Part shown: one piece after another, positions 10,511 through 21,769 of the stretch
Layout: every line of letters starts with the position of its first letter
Position numbering within the stretch: position 1 is the first letter of the stretch
Assembly: GCA_964017125.1 (NCBI GenBank)
Contig: OZ024912.1
Span: 80,348,649-80,412,648 of the forward strand
Direction: 5' to 3'
Source: Flabesymbios commensalis
Taxonomy: Eukaryota > Annelida > Polychaeta > Terebellida > Flabelligeridae
Length of the DNA: 64,000 nt
The notes under the pieces: model-generated
Databases searched by the model: none
The model's input: the letters and a program-made list of their open reading frames with translations, nothing else
Told to the model about the DNA's origin: nothing
Translations under genes and position numbers: made by a program

Positions 10511-10774
10511 GTTATTATTTAAATATAGTCACTGCCCCCTCCTTTTTTCTATTATTTCCAGACGGGATTATCTAGCCGAAAAACGAGTGGACTAGATTTC
10601 ACCCTGCATTATTAAACGTCTACCAGTGATTATTTTTTAATAATGTAGAGTGCATTTGAGGTCAACTCAGAAACACTGGCAGATATTCCGCCGCTGCTCC
10701 TGTCTGTGACGTCGTAGCCTACCCATTGCCTCTGCAGGTTGGGTTTGGATACCCCTCTCCATATAGTAAAAATA

Positions 10775-11171
10775 ACGTTCACACAGCGTTGTATAAATTA
10801 TGGGGCAACGTTGTAAGCATTAGATCAACAATAAATTACCGAGCGTTCACACATAGGTTCCCTCATAATGATGACGTTCACACAACATTGTATAAATTAT
10901 GGGCCAACGGTGTAAACATTAGACTAACAATAAATTGCCGAGCGCTCACACATAGGTTCCCTCATAATTATGACGTTCACACAACATTGTATAAATTATT
11001 GGCCTACGGTGTGAGCATTAGTCAAACAATAAATTGCCGAGCGTTTACACATAGGTTCCCTTATAGTTATGACGTTCACACAACGTTGTATAAATTATGG
11101 GCCTACGGTGTAAGCATTAGATCAACAATAAATTGCCGAGCGTTTACACATAGGTTTCCTCATAATTATAC
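10775..11171 (+). repeat. Tandem repeat, 99-bp unit, 4 copies
   Basis: Units begin gttcacacaacattgtataa and end cacataggttccctcataat. Period 99 bp keeps one frame open (unit VHTTLYKLWA..., 33 residues), but differences between units are scattered and nothing indicates translation. Confidence 0.85.
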
Positions 11172-11269
11172 CCCTTTTATATATATAGTATATATACGTC
11201 ATTTCAAATAGTTATAATATATAATTATACATTGTACGTCATCTCAAATACTTTAGAAAACATTGTTGA

Positions 11270-11496
11270 CCCAACATTGTTTGAATGGTGGGCCAACGTC
11301 GCAGACCAACATTCAACCAACATTGGTCAATGTATCTTGTTTGTTGGAAAAAAACCCAGAAAACATCATGTGTAATAATATTTATGTTATGACCCAACAA
11401 ACACGAGACGTTTAGCCAATGCCGCTTTAATGTTGGCCCATCATCTGCACTGGCCCGACAATAAAACAACATTTGCTCAACATATGTGGTTGTTGA
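11270..11496. mobile_element. Two hairpin-family copies
   Basis: 11270-11345 ('caacattgtttgaatggtgg'...'cttgtttgttgg') and 11393-11496 (cccaacaaacacgagacgtt ... 'catatgtggttgttgag') are diverged members of the CCAGCAAACACGA family. Confidence 0.55.
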
Positions 11497-11837
11497 GAAT
11501 CATATTGCAAACATAATATCAATATATATTTTTAATAATAGGACGATAATTTATGAAGGAAGAATTACAAATAACCACTGATAACATGACATTCAAAAAT
11601 AATTTCCAAATGCTTCTAATCTTTGCTTAGACCTACATACAATTATTAAGATATGTTTTGTTGCTTTCAGCATTAGGGCCTACTTCTTCAGTACACAGAG
11701 AGCAATGTTTTTGGATGCAAGTATTTGCTTTTAGATCATCATCGCTTAGGCCTATATAAATACCAGATATCATATTTCTTTTTATATTGGTTGTTCTTTC
11801 TGTAAATGCATTTGAAAATTATTTAAGTGAACATTTC

Positions 11838-12040
11838 TGGAACAATTTCACTGCCCATTTTCTGACACCCAACTGTATTTTAATTTATTCGTGTCAGCGA
11901 ATTGAGAAATACGCTTCATTTCGTTCTTATTTTCTTCAACAATAAGTGCTCGGGAGAGCAACACGTCCAACTCTGAGACCCTGTCCATTGTAAATGACCC
12001 TGACTGTGGATTTTGCTTGTGGGGTGTGATAATTATGTAC
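11838..12040 (-). other. Unassigned open frame of about 65 codons
   Basis: On the minus strand, around ATG 11990-11988, the frame reads ...SGSFTMDRVSELDVLLSRAL, then IVEENKNEMKRISQFADTNK, then LKYSWVSENGQ and a stop. The charged, low-complexity-free composition looks protein-like, more so than most frames nearby. I cannot name it. It could be an exon end or a transposon protein fragment. No splice sites were established. Confidence 0.25.
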
Positions 12041-12419
12041 CATCAATCTTTCTTTGGAACAACGTTGTTTTAAGTCTGGGTAAACGTTTATGTTATCGGC
12101 CAAGTTTAAAACAGCGTTAATATCATTTATTTAACTTGTTTTCTAAAATAGTATGAAAAAAGTGTCTATTGTTTATTGTCTACTGTCTAATGGCGCCAAC
12201 GATTGAATCCAGACACCAGCCGTAGCCTAAATGGGTGGGGTGTTGGTGGAAGGGGGTTTCTTTGAACCCTCCAGGGAGTGACTATATCCGATAATGAGTT
12301 CAGCAGTCCACATTATGAGAAATAAAGACCGAGGGCGCAGGACTGCTTCATCCATTATCTAATATATACCATTCACAGTAGCTGTGAGGGTTGACAAGAG
12401 ATTGTAAGAACGCCCTTAA

Positions 12420-12642
12420 CCTTTCCACTACCATACATGACGGAAATTTCCGTCGTCATTCGTCAATGAACGTAACCATAAAATGACACAAATTGTCGTC
12501 AAATATATACTACATTTATGTATTTTTCGTCATTTGAAGCTGGAAATTGCGTTAGCAATTCCAGCTTCAAATGACGAAAACTAGAACTCCTACACCAGTA
12601 TATCTGGATCCTGGTATGCACCCCGGCCTGGAAGTCAAAGGG
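12420..12642. mobile_element. MITE, TTAA-flanked, with a strong hairpin
   Basis: TTAA at 12416-12419 and 12643-12646. Ends CCTTTCCA... and ...AAAGGG. Interior hairpin at 12523-12580: tttcgtcatttgaagctgga pairs with 'tccagcttcaaatgacgaaa' around a gtta loop, 27-bp stem with one bulged base. Confidence 0.75.
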
Positions 12643-12728
12643 TTAAACGCCTGTCTCACAATATTTAAAGCTGCCAGCTTGAAAGTCGGAGATCGCGGTT
12701 TCGTCTAGCTGACGAAGTCGCCGTTCCC

Positions 12729-12810
12729 AGCCCGGTAGTTAGCAAAATCTCACCCTCCACATGTTCCGGAACGTAGTGGAGGGCGAGATCCTTCTAACTA
12801 CAGCCCGGCT
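12729..12810. repeat. Imperfect hairpin
   Basis: agcccggtagttag and ctaactacagcccggct pair, as do atctcaccctccac and gtggagggcgagat, around ttccggaacgta. Function unknown. Confidence 0.6.
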
Positions 12811-13092
12811 GACCAGCTGCCTATCGAAAAAAACACGCGAGGCACCAGTTGGATGTTTGCTCGTTCTCATGTGACTGTCTAGTGGTGTAGAATCGATTTG
12901 TGACGCCGAAAAAGTGTGCCCGCCACTTTTAATAAGTTTTAAAGGTCACGTTAGGAAAATATAAATCAATTAAAAGTCTGGTATGAACAGTATAAGCGGC
13001 GGCCATTTTGTTTGAACTTCTGGCGTCTATAAGCAACATCCAGCTCCCTGACTGGAAACGAGGTGTCAGACAGGTGGGGACGTCTCTCTAGT

Positions 13093-13190
13093 CCTACGGG
13101 CCATTGGTCCTACGGGCCATTGGTCCTACGGGTCATTAGTCCTATGGGCCATTGGTCCTACGTATTGACCATTGGTCCTATGGGCATTTG
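13093..13190 (-). repeat. Minisatellite, 16-bp unit, about 6 copies
   Basis: Units 'tcctacgggccattgg' are the reverse complement of the 16-bp unit at 19871-20013. Confidence 0.85.
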
Positions 13191-13274
13191 AAAAAAACAA
13201 ATTACGACTACATAACATATTAGGGCCTACATAATATATTACCATATTACATAACATATTACATAACAAAATTT

Positions 13275-13600
13275 ACTATAATCAATGTTGAGCCAGCGTC
13301 ATAGACGGTGGGTCGGCATTGAAACAACATTGGCTGAATGACGGTGTCTGCAGGGAAGGCAGTCAATGGCAGAAATTACGGAACATTTACCGTGTATTGT
13401 TTTATTGCTGGGCCATTGTCGCAGACGCTGGACCATCAATAAAGAAACACTGGGTTAATGTCTCGTGCTTGATGGGGACAGTATGCATGTATGACGCTCG
13501 AGACATTGAGCCAATGTTTGCATAATGTTGAGCCAGTGGCGTAGATGGTGGACCAACACTAGACCAGCATTGCCTCAGTGTTTTCTGTGGTGTTTGTGAC
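13275..13600. repeat. Cluster of diverged hairpin-family copies
   Basis: Repeated words gttgagccagcgtcatagac + ggtgg, 'gggccattgtcgcagacgctgg', 'gttgagccagtggcgtagatgg' and 'taatgtctcgtgcttgatgg' mark at least three diverged members. Confidence 0.6.
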
Positions 13601-13852
13601 CGGGAATCTCGCCAGGCTCTGATCGTACACTGCAGCGCCTGCACGCCAGCCTAGTGCACGCCTGCCAATCATTACAACATGGCCGGCGACGACGGCCCCC
13701 TCACTGGATGAGAGTAATGCCAAAACGAGTCAATACAAAATGTGTCTAATATAACAATCAAATGAGCCATAAAATAGTTGCACGCTGTGCTATACATAGA
13801 ACTAAACTAAATTGTTCACCTTAGTAATAGAGCAGGAGATAGGAGTGATTTA

Positions 13853-15145
13853 ACTAAAAAGTTTGACCAGGTCCGTGTTCGGTATCGTTGGAAAGGTTAT
13901 CTATCCGGGAGTGTGGGAAATGGATGCTGGGGTGTCACCAGTGGTGGAATAGGTCATCAGAGGTCATTTAAGGTCACTACCCGAGGTCATTTAAAGAAAA
14001 TGTGTGATTTAACTAAAAACTTTAACAAACTTTGTGTTTCGTATTATTGGAAAGGTTACCTGTCTGGGACCGTGCATTATGGGTGCTGGGGTGTCGGCCG
14101 TGGTAGAATAGGTCACCAGAGGTCATTTAAAGTCATTATTCAAGGTCATGTGACGAAAAAAGGCGATTTAACTGAGAAGTTCGACCAGGTTTGTGTTTAG
14201 GATGTTTGGCTAGGTTGTATACCCGAGAGTATGGACAATGGATGCTGGAGGGTCGGCAGTGGTGAAATAAGTCACAATATGTCATTTAAGGTCACTACCT
14301 AGGGTCATTTGCGGTGATAAAATAAGGTATTTACCCAATGTCCTTTCATGAAAAAAGTGTAATTAAACTAAAAACTTTGACCAGGTTTGTATTTGGTATC
14401 ATTGGAAGGCTACCCATCTTGGACAATGACAAATCGGTGCTGGAGTGTCGTCACTGATGGAATAAGTCACCAGAGGTCATCTAAGGTCAATAATCAAGGT
14501 CATATGACGAAAAAAGGGCGATTTAACTAAACACTTTGACTGGGTTTGTGTTTGGTATGATTGGATAGGTTATATACCCGAGAGTAATGGATGCTGTAGG
14601 GTCGGCAGTGGTGAATTAGGTCAGTAGAGGTCATTTAAGGTCACTACCTAAGGTCACTTGCTGTGATAAAATAAGGTCATTACACAATGGCATTGACAAA
14701 AAAGGATGATTTAACTAAAAACTAAAAACAAAGGTCTTTTAAGGTCACCACCCAAGGTGTTTTGAAGATATATGGTGATTTAACTAAACACTTCGAATGG
14801 GTTTGTGTTAGGTATCATTTGGAAAGTTTTTAATCTGCGAGTCCGGAAAATGATTATTTCCCATGAGCTTGATAAGGTCTTGGGTGCCAACTGTGGTGAA
14901 ATAGATCACCAGGTCATTCATTTAAGGTCATTACCTCATGTCATTTGAATAGAAAAGACGACTTAGGTGAAAGGTTGCACTATGTTTGTACCTTGTTTCT
15001 TTTGAAATGTTATTTATCTGAGAGTCTGGAAAATGAGTGTTGGGGTGATGGCGGTGGTGAAATAGGTCACCAGGGGCAAATTACGCTCATTAAGTGATTT
15101 GAAGAGATGAAGTTATTTAAATAGACCAAGTCAGGTATCGTTTTA
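13853..15145 (+). repeat. Left terminal inverted repeat (subrepeat array)
   Basis: Tandem diverged units each holding 'gatttaactaaa..tttgacc', 'ggaaaggttatctatccggg', 'gtggtggaataggtcaccag' and 'aggtcatttaaggtcactac'. Confidence 0.85.
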
Positions 15146-15369
15146 AATATTTATTATATTGATACATCATTTGCAAGGATAATAATGTCTTTGGATTATT
15201 CAGTCATCATCTTCATCTGATGATGCCAGGTGCATCTGTTCATCTTCACTATTGATATCCTCTTCTAATAAGTCACTTCGAACAAGTGCTGGTGTATGTG
15301 GTCCCTCATACCTAAGAACACATAACGTTTCGCTAAAGTGTGGCTTCGCAGGGTGACAAACAGCATGGT

Positions 15370-17040
15370 TTAGCGGATTTTATTTTCTCCAATGTTTGTC
15401 ACCAGTATGTGGAGCATACATTTTGCAGGATATTTTGTGTTGCGCTGCATTAACATCTGATGAGTTGGGCTGATCATAGAGCAAACGCAGCGCTCCAAGG
15501 TGTCAGACACTTCAGAGGATACAATGTCTGACTGACTCAGTCTAGTAGAGGTGTGGAGGATTTTTTTATTTTTTATCATGACGTCAAATGGGCGGACTTT
15601 CCCTTTCCTCATGAACGAAGCTGTATAGTCAGACCCAGTGAATGCCTGAAATCCCGGTATTGCGGCACATACTATTGCTCCTAAGGTTCAAGGAACTGCT
15701 GCCAGTGTCCATCCATATCTGAGCATCTAACTGAGATGCAAAGTGGATGAAGAGAATAAAAATGTCCGTGTCACTTACACGAACAAAAATGTGAAGATTG
15801 AATGTGTTTTCAGCAGCATAACGTGCATGCTATAGTATCCGTGTGTCAGCTTCGTGAGTGAGAGCAGGACAGTTCATCCACATTATTATCCACTTGACCC
15901 TTATTGCATGATATCTTTGTAATGCTGTGACCTAATTTCGTAGGCAAGGAAGTCAATCAATGCGGACTTGAACGACGTAGACAAAAGTGCACGATTGAAA
16001 TCTGTTGGACGGGTTTGTTTGCATCCTTGAATGCAGTATGTAGCTTCAGCATTTCCTCTCCTATCACTTTTAAAGTCCTTGATGGTTGGCTCATCAGAGT
16101 ATGTATCGCAAATTATGTGAACAGTTTCTGCATGCAAACATGCATGTTTAATGCTGAATGTTGCGACTTCACCAAATGTTACTGGCAACTAGTGGTGGAA
16201 GTATTCGTGAGAAATAAATAAAGTCAATTAAGCACACATTACCATTCTGCTTGTCCAGGATTCCTGGCTTTTTTCTAGTTTTCTCACCAGGGCTGATTTG
16301 TCTGTTTTGTTCATCATCATGGCACTATGAATATGAGCAAGTGATAGATTAACCAGTGTCTCAGTATATGACATCGCGTGCTCCAACTCTAGATTATGTA
16401 CCGCTGCCAAATACACAAGACGTTCCCATATATCCCTGGTACACAAAACCTCTTGTACTTTCAGATCCTGCTGAGTAATATTCTTCTTTTTAGCATCAGT
16501 TGTTAAATTTTTAATCTTCTTTCGTTTGATTGGTTTTTTAAACCTGGCTGGATTTTCTTTACACTCTTGCCGAAATGTGCCTGCCCATGTAGTACTTATA
16601 AATACAACATTGATTAGATCATCTTTCATGTCACTGGATGCTGCTCGCCCCCGTGACAAATGGTAAAGCTTAGCGTTATCAGTACCTTCAGCATTTACCT
16701 TCAGGATTCATTGTAGATTTAAGGGCAGTGATCACCTGTTCTGCATCATGATTATCACAAATTATTCTGTACGGTCTTGATTTTTGTGACACTTCCTCAA
16801 GATTTGAAAAACCAGCCATCTTGAGCGGCTTCCCAACAATTGTCCCACGGGTGTAACATGTTATGGTCCATCGTTTGCGAGCCTTGATTAAATCGATGAA
16901 AGCTGCTATGCCAGTGTGTCTTGATGCTGCATCTCTATTGACGGTCTGTTCCAGAGTAAGATCGACTGGGATAGAAAATCCTCCACGTGCTAGATAGAAA
17001 TACACAACCAGCAAGTTATTGAAATATTTTAAATTCACAA
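15370..17040 (-). pseudogene. Decayed gene inside the long-TIR element: unnamed TE protein with PIN-like C-terminus
   Basis: In minus-strand order one reads: ARGGFSIPVDLTLEQTVNRD + AASRHTGIAAF (near 16985-16890); the MAGFSNLEEVSQKSRPYRI block; SRGRAASSDMKDDL; a basic stretch near 16530; CTRDIWERLVYLAAVHNLEL; ETVHIICDTY..PTIKDF; ATYCIQGCKQTRPTDFNRAL; and a C-terminal part with a HEADTR-like motif, VSDTDIFILF and AFTGSDYTASFMRKGKVRPF. I know this order from multi-copy uncharacterised proteins in cnidarian and mollusc genomes; no function is established. The (E)ADTR...SDTD...TG(C/S)D series resembles PIN/FEN-type nuclease acidic clusters (inference). The start of the protein is absent and the frame is broken several times, so it is a fossil. 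Its position between the TIRs suggests that it is the element's own gene. Confidence 0.6.
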
Positions 17041-17149
17041 TTTTGCATTTTAAGAGTTAATTAAATGACGTCTCCCCTTTATTGGAATCCCATAGGACTA
17101 CATCCTTTTAGGACCCCCTAAATCACTAATCATCAGAACCTGCTCCACG

Positions 17150-18201
17150 TTTCTTTTTAAGTCACCCTTAGCTCTTGAAATGACCTTGCTCAGTAGGCCT
17201 AACTTTAAAAGACCTTTGCCAACCTTTTCCACCATTAGCGACATCACTGCACCCATTTTTCAGACTCTCAGATAGGTAACCTTTCCAAAGATGCTAAGTA
17301 CAACGCATGACCTTGATTAGTTAGGTTACACCTTTTTCATGATTAGTTAAGTTACACCATTTTCATGAAATTACCTTGGGCAAAGACCTTATTTTATTAC
17401 ACGGCAAATGACCCTAGGTAGGGACCTTAAATGACCTCTGTTGACCTATTTCACCACTGCCGACCCTTCAGCATCCATTGTTCATCCTCTCGGGTATATA
17501 ACCTATCCAATCATACCAAACACAAACCCGGTCAAAGTGTTTAATTAAATCACCCTTTTTTTCGTCAGATGACCTTGATTAATGACCTTAAATGACCTCT
17601 GGTGACCTATTCCATCACTGACGACACCCCAGGACCGATTTTTCATAGTCCAAGATGGGTAACCTTCCAATGATACCAAATACAAACCTGGTCAAAGTTT
17701 TTGTTAAATTACACTTTTTTCATGGGATAACCTTGCGTAAATACATTATTTTATCACCGCAAATGACCCTAGGTAGTGACCTTAAATGACCTCTGGTGAC
17801 CTATTTCACCACTGCCGACCCTCCAGCATCCATTGCCCATACTCTCGGGTACATCAAATCATACCAAGCACAAACCTGATCAAAGTTTATAGTTAAATCG
17901 CCCTTTTGTCATCACATGACCTTGAATAATAACCTCTGGTGACTTATTTCACCACTGCCGACATCCCCGCACCCATTTTGCACTGTCCCAGATAGGTAAC
18001 CTGTCAAATAATACGAAACACAAAGTTTGTCAAAGTTTTAGTTAAATCACGCTTTTTCTTTAAATGACCTTGGGTAGTGACCTTAAATGACCTCCGGTGA
18101 CCTATTCCACCACTGGCGACACCCCAGCATCCATTTTCCACACTCCCGGATAGATAACCTTTCCAACGATACCAAACACGGACCTGTTCAAACTTTTTAG
18201 T
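17150..18201 (-). repeat. Right terminal inverted repeat (subrepeat array)
   Basis: Reverse complement of the left TIR in the same subrepeat order from the outside in. Outer end tccaacgataccaaacacgg + acctgttcaaactttttagt. Confidence 0.85.
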
Positions 18202-18209
18202 CACAGAGT

Positions 18210-18500
18210 ATTTAAGACGCCAATACGATGTAGAACAATTTTCAACTTCTCTGAACAGGAAGCATGTTGGGTCAGCGCGCATGCGTCGATTTCGGACCAC
18301 CACGCATGCGTCCTTTCGTCGAGGCGTTGCAGCAACGTGGAGTAAACGTTTCACGCAACGTTGTGTTTGAATCCCATGATAATGACGCTTGTGACGTTGC
18401 AGCAATGTCTCAATAACGTCACACGCGACGCAACCTCATAGCAACCAAAACGTAACGTTGCTGGCACGTAACGTGTTAGCTGGGAAGTCAATTTAATGAT
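18210..18500. repeat. Foldback-like sequence rich in aacgttgc words
   Basis: Several inverted words (cgttgcagcaacg, 'cgcaacgttgtgtt', 'gtaacgttgctggcacgtaa', cgcatgcgtc twice). Likely a remnant of a palindromic element; limits are unclear. Confidence 0.45.
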
Positions 18501-18609
18501 ATGAATCATGAGAATGTCAAAGCCCACAATCACAATCACCCTGCTGCTTAGAGGCAAAGAATGTTACCCTATGGTCACCAGTGTTCTCCGTGTATCATCT
18601 AATATATAA

Positions 18610-18745
18610 TATTTTATTACAAATTGGCATGCAAAAGCATTGCAAATGCGTTCCAGTTTGTGATAATTTATTACAAATTGGGACGCAATTGCATTACATA
18701 TATGCGCTCCAATTTGTAATAATTTAAGACAATTTGGAACGTTAT
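18610..18745. repeat. Tandem palindromes (attacaaattgg units)
   Basis: Two or more units each begin ttattacaaattgg and end 'ccaatttgtaataattt', self-complementary within the unit, about 60 bp apart. A compact foldback repeat. Confidence 0.7.
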
Positions 18746-18749
18746 TACA

Positions 18750-19750
18750 AATTGGGACACAACATGGCGGCAATTTTGGTTAGGACTGCCATCATGCTGG
18801 TTGGAGAGTGTGCGAGGGGGTTTAACGACTTCCTTACCAGCAATTTGTTTTAGATATGAGACAATCTACAGTAAATACCATGGTTATATTTAACCCTTTA
18901 TTAGATATGGTGGCACATTGGTTGGCATACAGTTGACAAAAAATTCAGACAAAGGTTCAGAATTGTGGGGGGAGGGAGGGGAGAATCAACCTCCGACCCC
19001 CCTCCAGAAATCCTGAGTGGGGTGAAACGTCATTGTTGATAACCATGGTAACAATTTTGTAAAATAAACTGAAATGATTTACTTGTCAGTGCTTATTGTG
19101 CAGTTTGTTCAGAGCAGGTATACTAATAGGGCTTTCAATGTGATGAATAAGATTCAAGGTTGTGAATTGCATACCATTGCGTTCAGAGTCCGTTTTTTTA
19201 CTAACGTATCATAACCATTATTTGTTACTGTTTTAGGCTTAGTTATCTTAAATGATAATTAAGAAAAGTAGGCCGCATAATTTATTTTCAATATACTTTG
19301 ACGGAAACATGATAAATGTCCAGATACAAATAACATACCCTAATTACAGAACAATCGGCCTATTATAAGCGCTAGGCCAAAACGTGACGTCTTATATCAC
19401 CATTTCCTGTGACATTCCTGTGCTGCCATTGAGAGAAATATGTCTCTATCATTACAATCGTATCGTGTATAGCCGAATAGGCTTTTTATTTAGTTTTCGA
19501 TGTTGACGTTATTATATATATGGAACATACAGAGAATAGAAGACCTTTCAGTAGGCCTATAGTTATCTGAAATTACACGTTTTGTGGTCTAAAATTATAA
19601 TGCCGTCTCATGAATGTTTTGAAAATGTAATAGGTAAAAAAAGTTTTGTTTTCGTTCTAAGTAAATAATTGCGTGTCCATTCTCAAGTTAAAATCATTCC
19701 CAAGTTAAATCCCCATTTCATCCGGGTTTTTACTTTACGAAAACAGCCGC
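18750..19750. other. Unassigned intergenic stretch
   Basis: AT-rich; no coding sequence, repeat array or hairpin that I can support. Confidence 0.3.
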
Positions 19751-19870
19751 TTGACTAACTACAAACCTGACCGGGATTTGAACCAGGTACCCACAATGAG
19801 TCGAACAGAATGAGGCAGCCCACTGATGAAGGTCTTTTAAATTTGAAGCTTTCTGGCCAAAACTTGTCTA

Positions 19871-20013
19871 CCCGTAGGACCAATGGCCTGTAGGACCAAT
19901 GGCCCGTAGGACCAATGACCCGTAGGATCAATGGCCCATAGGAACAATGGCCCGTAGAACCAATGACCCGTAGGACCAATGGCCCATAGGACCGATGGCC
20001 CATAGGAACAACG
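19871..20013 (+). repeat. Minisatellite, 16-bp unit, about 9 copies
   Basis: Units ccgtaggaccaatggc with g/a and c/a/t variants. Same satellite as 13093-13190 in opposite orientation. Confidence 0.9.
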
Positions 20014-20126
20014 ACCTCTAATCAACACAGGTGCCCCATCTAGGGTTCGTCCCCCTCTCTGGCATTCAATTTTCAAATAAACAAAATGTTTCTTCCTGTT
20101 CACTCATAAAGATTGAATATTGTGGG

Positions 20127-20260
20127 GAGCCTCCGTGACCGAGAGGTTAACGCGCTCGGCCTCAGACCGCCAGTGCTCGAATATTGTGCTTGGGGGGTCT
20201 CCTGGCCCTGCTTCGCTATGTCCACACAGGTGACATAAAACCCCATTCTTATCATTTACA
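20127..20260 (+). mobile_element. Partial dimeric SINE (second tRNA-like half)
   Basis: gtggggagcctccgtgaccg + agaggttaacgcgctcggcc matches the second half of the SINEs at 9623-9935 and 10103-10423; the remainder is rearranged. Confidence 0.6.
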
Positions 20261-20289
20261 ATACAGCGTTTATGCTACTATAACACAAC

Positions 20290-20520
20290 AATCCTGGTGC
20301 CCCGATGGCTCACTAGGACCGGTTGTGGCTCGAAACTGCTGATGTTTGTCATCGATGCTGTGCTCCAAACTGCTTAAAGGTTTGGAGTGTGCAATGCTGT
20401 CTATGGCACTGTTTATGGCACTATGTACCGTAAAGAACCCTTGAAGTCATTCGAAAATAGTAGGGCATAGTCCAGACTTTAGGCTCCCTTTTATCGCAAT
20501 ATTGCCATGATTCTGCAGAA
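20290..20520 (+). mobile_element. tRNA-derived SINE, second family
   Basis: Starts ggtgccccgatggctcacta and runs through 'aaagaacccttgaagtcatt' and 'tagtagggcatagtcc'. Ends in a gacataaagcaatactcact-type tail. The tail words are shared with 8917-9125. Confidence 0.6.
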
Positions 20521-20926
20521 AGTGACATAAAGCAATACTCACTCACTGATTCACTGGAAGCTGGTATGGTGTTGTACTGCTGTTGTTGACTATGCCAAAT
20601 GGGCCAACATTAATCCAGCTTTGTGCGTATCGTGCTTCCTGTGTTTAGCCAAGTATCGTACTCTTCTCTAATTGACGGCGCTACATTAAGTCACTTGACA
20701 CAATCTAATATCTTGTTGTTATTTAAATTGGAGTAGATTATAATAGACTAGCACTACTATCACTAGACGCTGCTTCATAGGCCTGGTGATCACATGTTTG
20801 ATCATTCCTTGTCAGTTATACAAGTAAAAAAAATACTAAACTATACATTCCCATGTATTCATGGTACTAGAAATGTATCTGATATGTCATAAAAATATTT
20901 GTATCATGTATTTGATTTTGTTGCAG

Positions 20927-21769
20927 ATCAAGTCGAACTCCACTGAGAATAGTGTTCAGAAGCAACATCTCTCACTAGATGCAATTTTTCACGTTTAAAG
21001 ATTTGACGTTTTTTCCATATTCATCATGTACTATGAACCAATGCATGCTTTCCTGTTTGCTGCAAAGTGTGGTTTTCTGTCAAATAATATAAACTCAGGC
21101 AGCTTGGTATATGTTAATCTCTCAAATTCCCATAATTCGACTTCAGTGAATAAGAAACAAATGATGAGCAGTACTGTTAAAAACACAGTGTGTTATGAGA
21201 TTTTTCACAAAGGCTTAGCACAGAGAAGTGGGCTGGACATTCATCAGCGTTTGCATACTGGAGATAAACCTTATGTGTGTGATGCTTGTGGCAAAGGTTT
21301 TACGCTTAAGGGTAATATGAAAAAACATCAGCGTATTCACACTGGTGATAGATCTTATGTGTGTGATACTTGTGGCAAATGTTTTACGCAAAATGGCGAG
21401 CTAACATTACATCAGCGTATTCACACTGGAGAAAAACCTTATGTATGTGATGTTTGTGGTAAAGGGTTTACTCATAAAGGTAACATGACAAAACATCAGC
21501 GTATTCACACTGGAGAGAAGCCTTATGTGTGTGATACCTGTGGTAAAGGCTTTGTACTAAAAGACGCCCAGAAAACACATCAGCTTAGACACACTGGGGA
21601 TACACCTTATGTATGTGATAGATGTGATAAAGGATTTGTACGGAAAGGCGACCTGACAAGACACAAGCGTATTCACACTGGATATAAGCCTCATGTATGT
21701 GATACATGTGATAAAGGCTTTGGACGGAAAGGCGACCTGACAAAGCACAAGCGTATTCACACTAGATAA
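20927..21769 (+). CDS. C2H2 zinc-finger protein, copy 1 (six canonical fingers)
   Basis: Probable sequence-specific DNA-binding nuclear protein. ATG at 21026 (MYYEPMHAFLFAAKCGFLSN...), 247 codons. The N-terminal 70 residues hold the paralog-shared motif EPMHxFLxAAK...GSLVYVxLxN, then a degenerate finger (CYEIFHKG.., first CxxC lost). Six canonical fingers follow (CxxC-x12-H-x3-H), joined by HTG(D/E)KPYVCD linkers. Helix positions -1,2,3,6 read LGNK, QGEL, HGNK, LDAT, RGDR, RGDK. The frame stops at HTR*, where homologous but broken finger sequence continues to about 21925, so the protein is C-terminally shortened. Acceptor gattttgttgcag ends at 20926, implying an upstream 5'-UTR exon. The same arrangement is found at 52965-53862. 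No KRAB, BTB or ZAD domain is visible. Confidence 0.85.

Larger units (their letters stand above)
13853..18201 (-). mobile_element. 4.3-kb transposon-like element with very long, internally repetitive TIRs
   Basis: The left 13853-15145 and right 17150-18201 blocks are collinear inverted copies. Read inward from either end, the same series of diverged subrepeats appears in the same order: actaaaaagtttga..caggtccgtgtt, then ...caaactttgtgtttcgtatt, then ...cgatttaact..gtacccgagagtatg, then ...aatcggtgctgg. Each subrepeat is about 165-185 bp, six or more per arm. The middle (15370-17040) is a decayed coding region on the minus strand. No clear target duplication was found at the outer ends, and similarity of the arms is high but not perfect, so this is an old, inactive copy. 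Stray subrepeats at 1240-1650 show that the family is multi-copy. Confidence 0.75.

Noticed and set aside
10726-11211. 161-codon frame over the 99-bp tandem repeat
   Set aside because: Frame is kept only because the period is 99 bp; no homology or signal.
13085-13190. Possible CRISPR-like array (regular short repeats)
   Set aside because: Units are contiguous with no unique spacers, in a eukaryotic context; it is a minisatellite.
20131-20200. Functional tRNA gene
   Set aside because: The tRNA-like fold is part of a SINE family repeated at 9.6-10.4 and 23.0 kb, with mutated boxes and SINE body.
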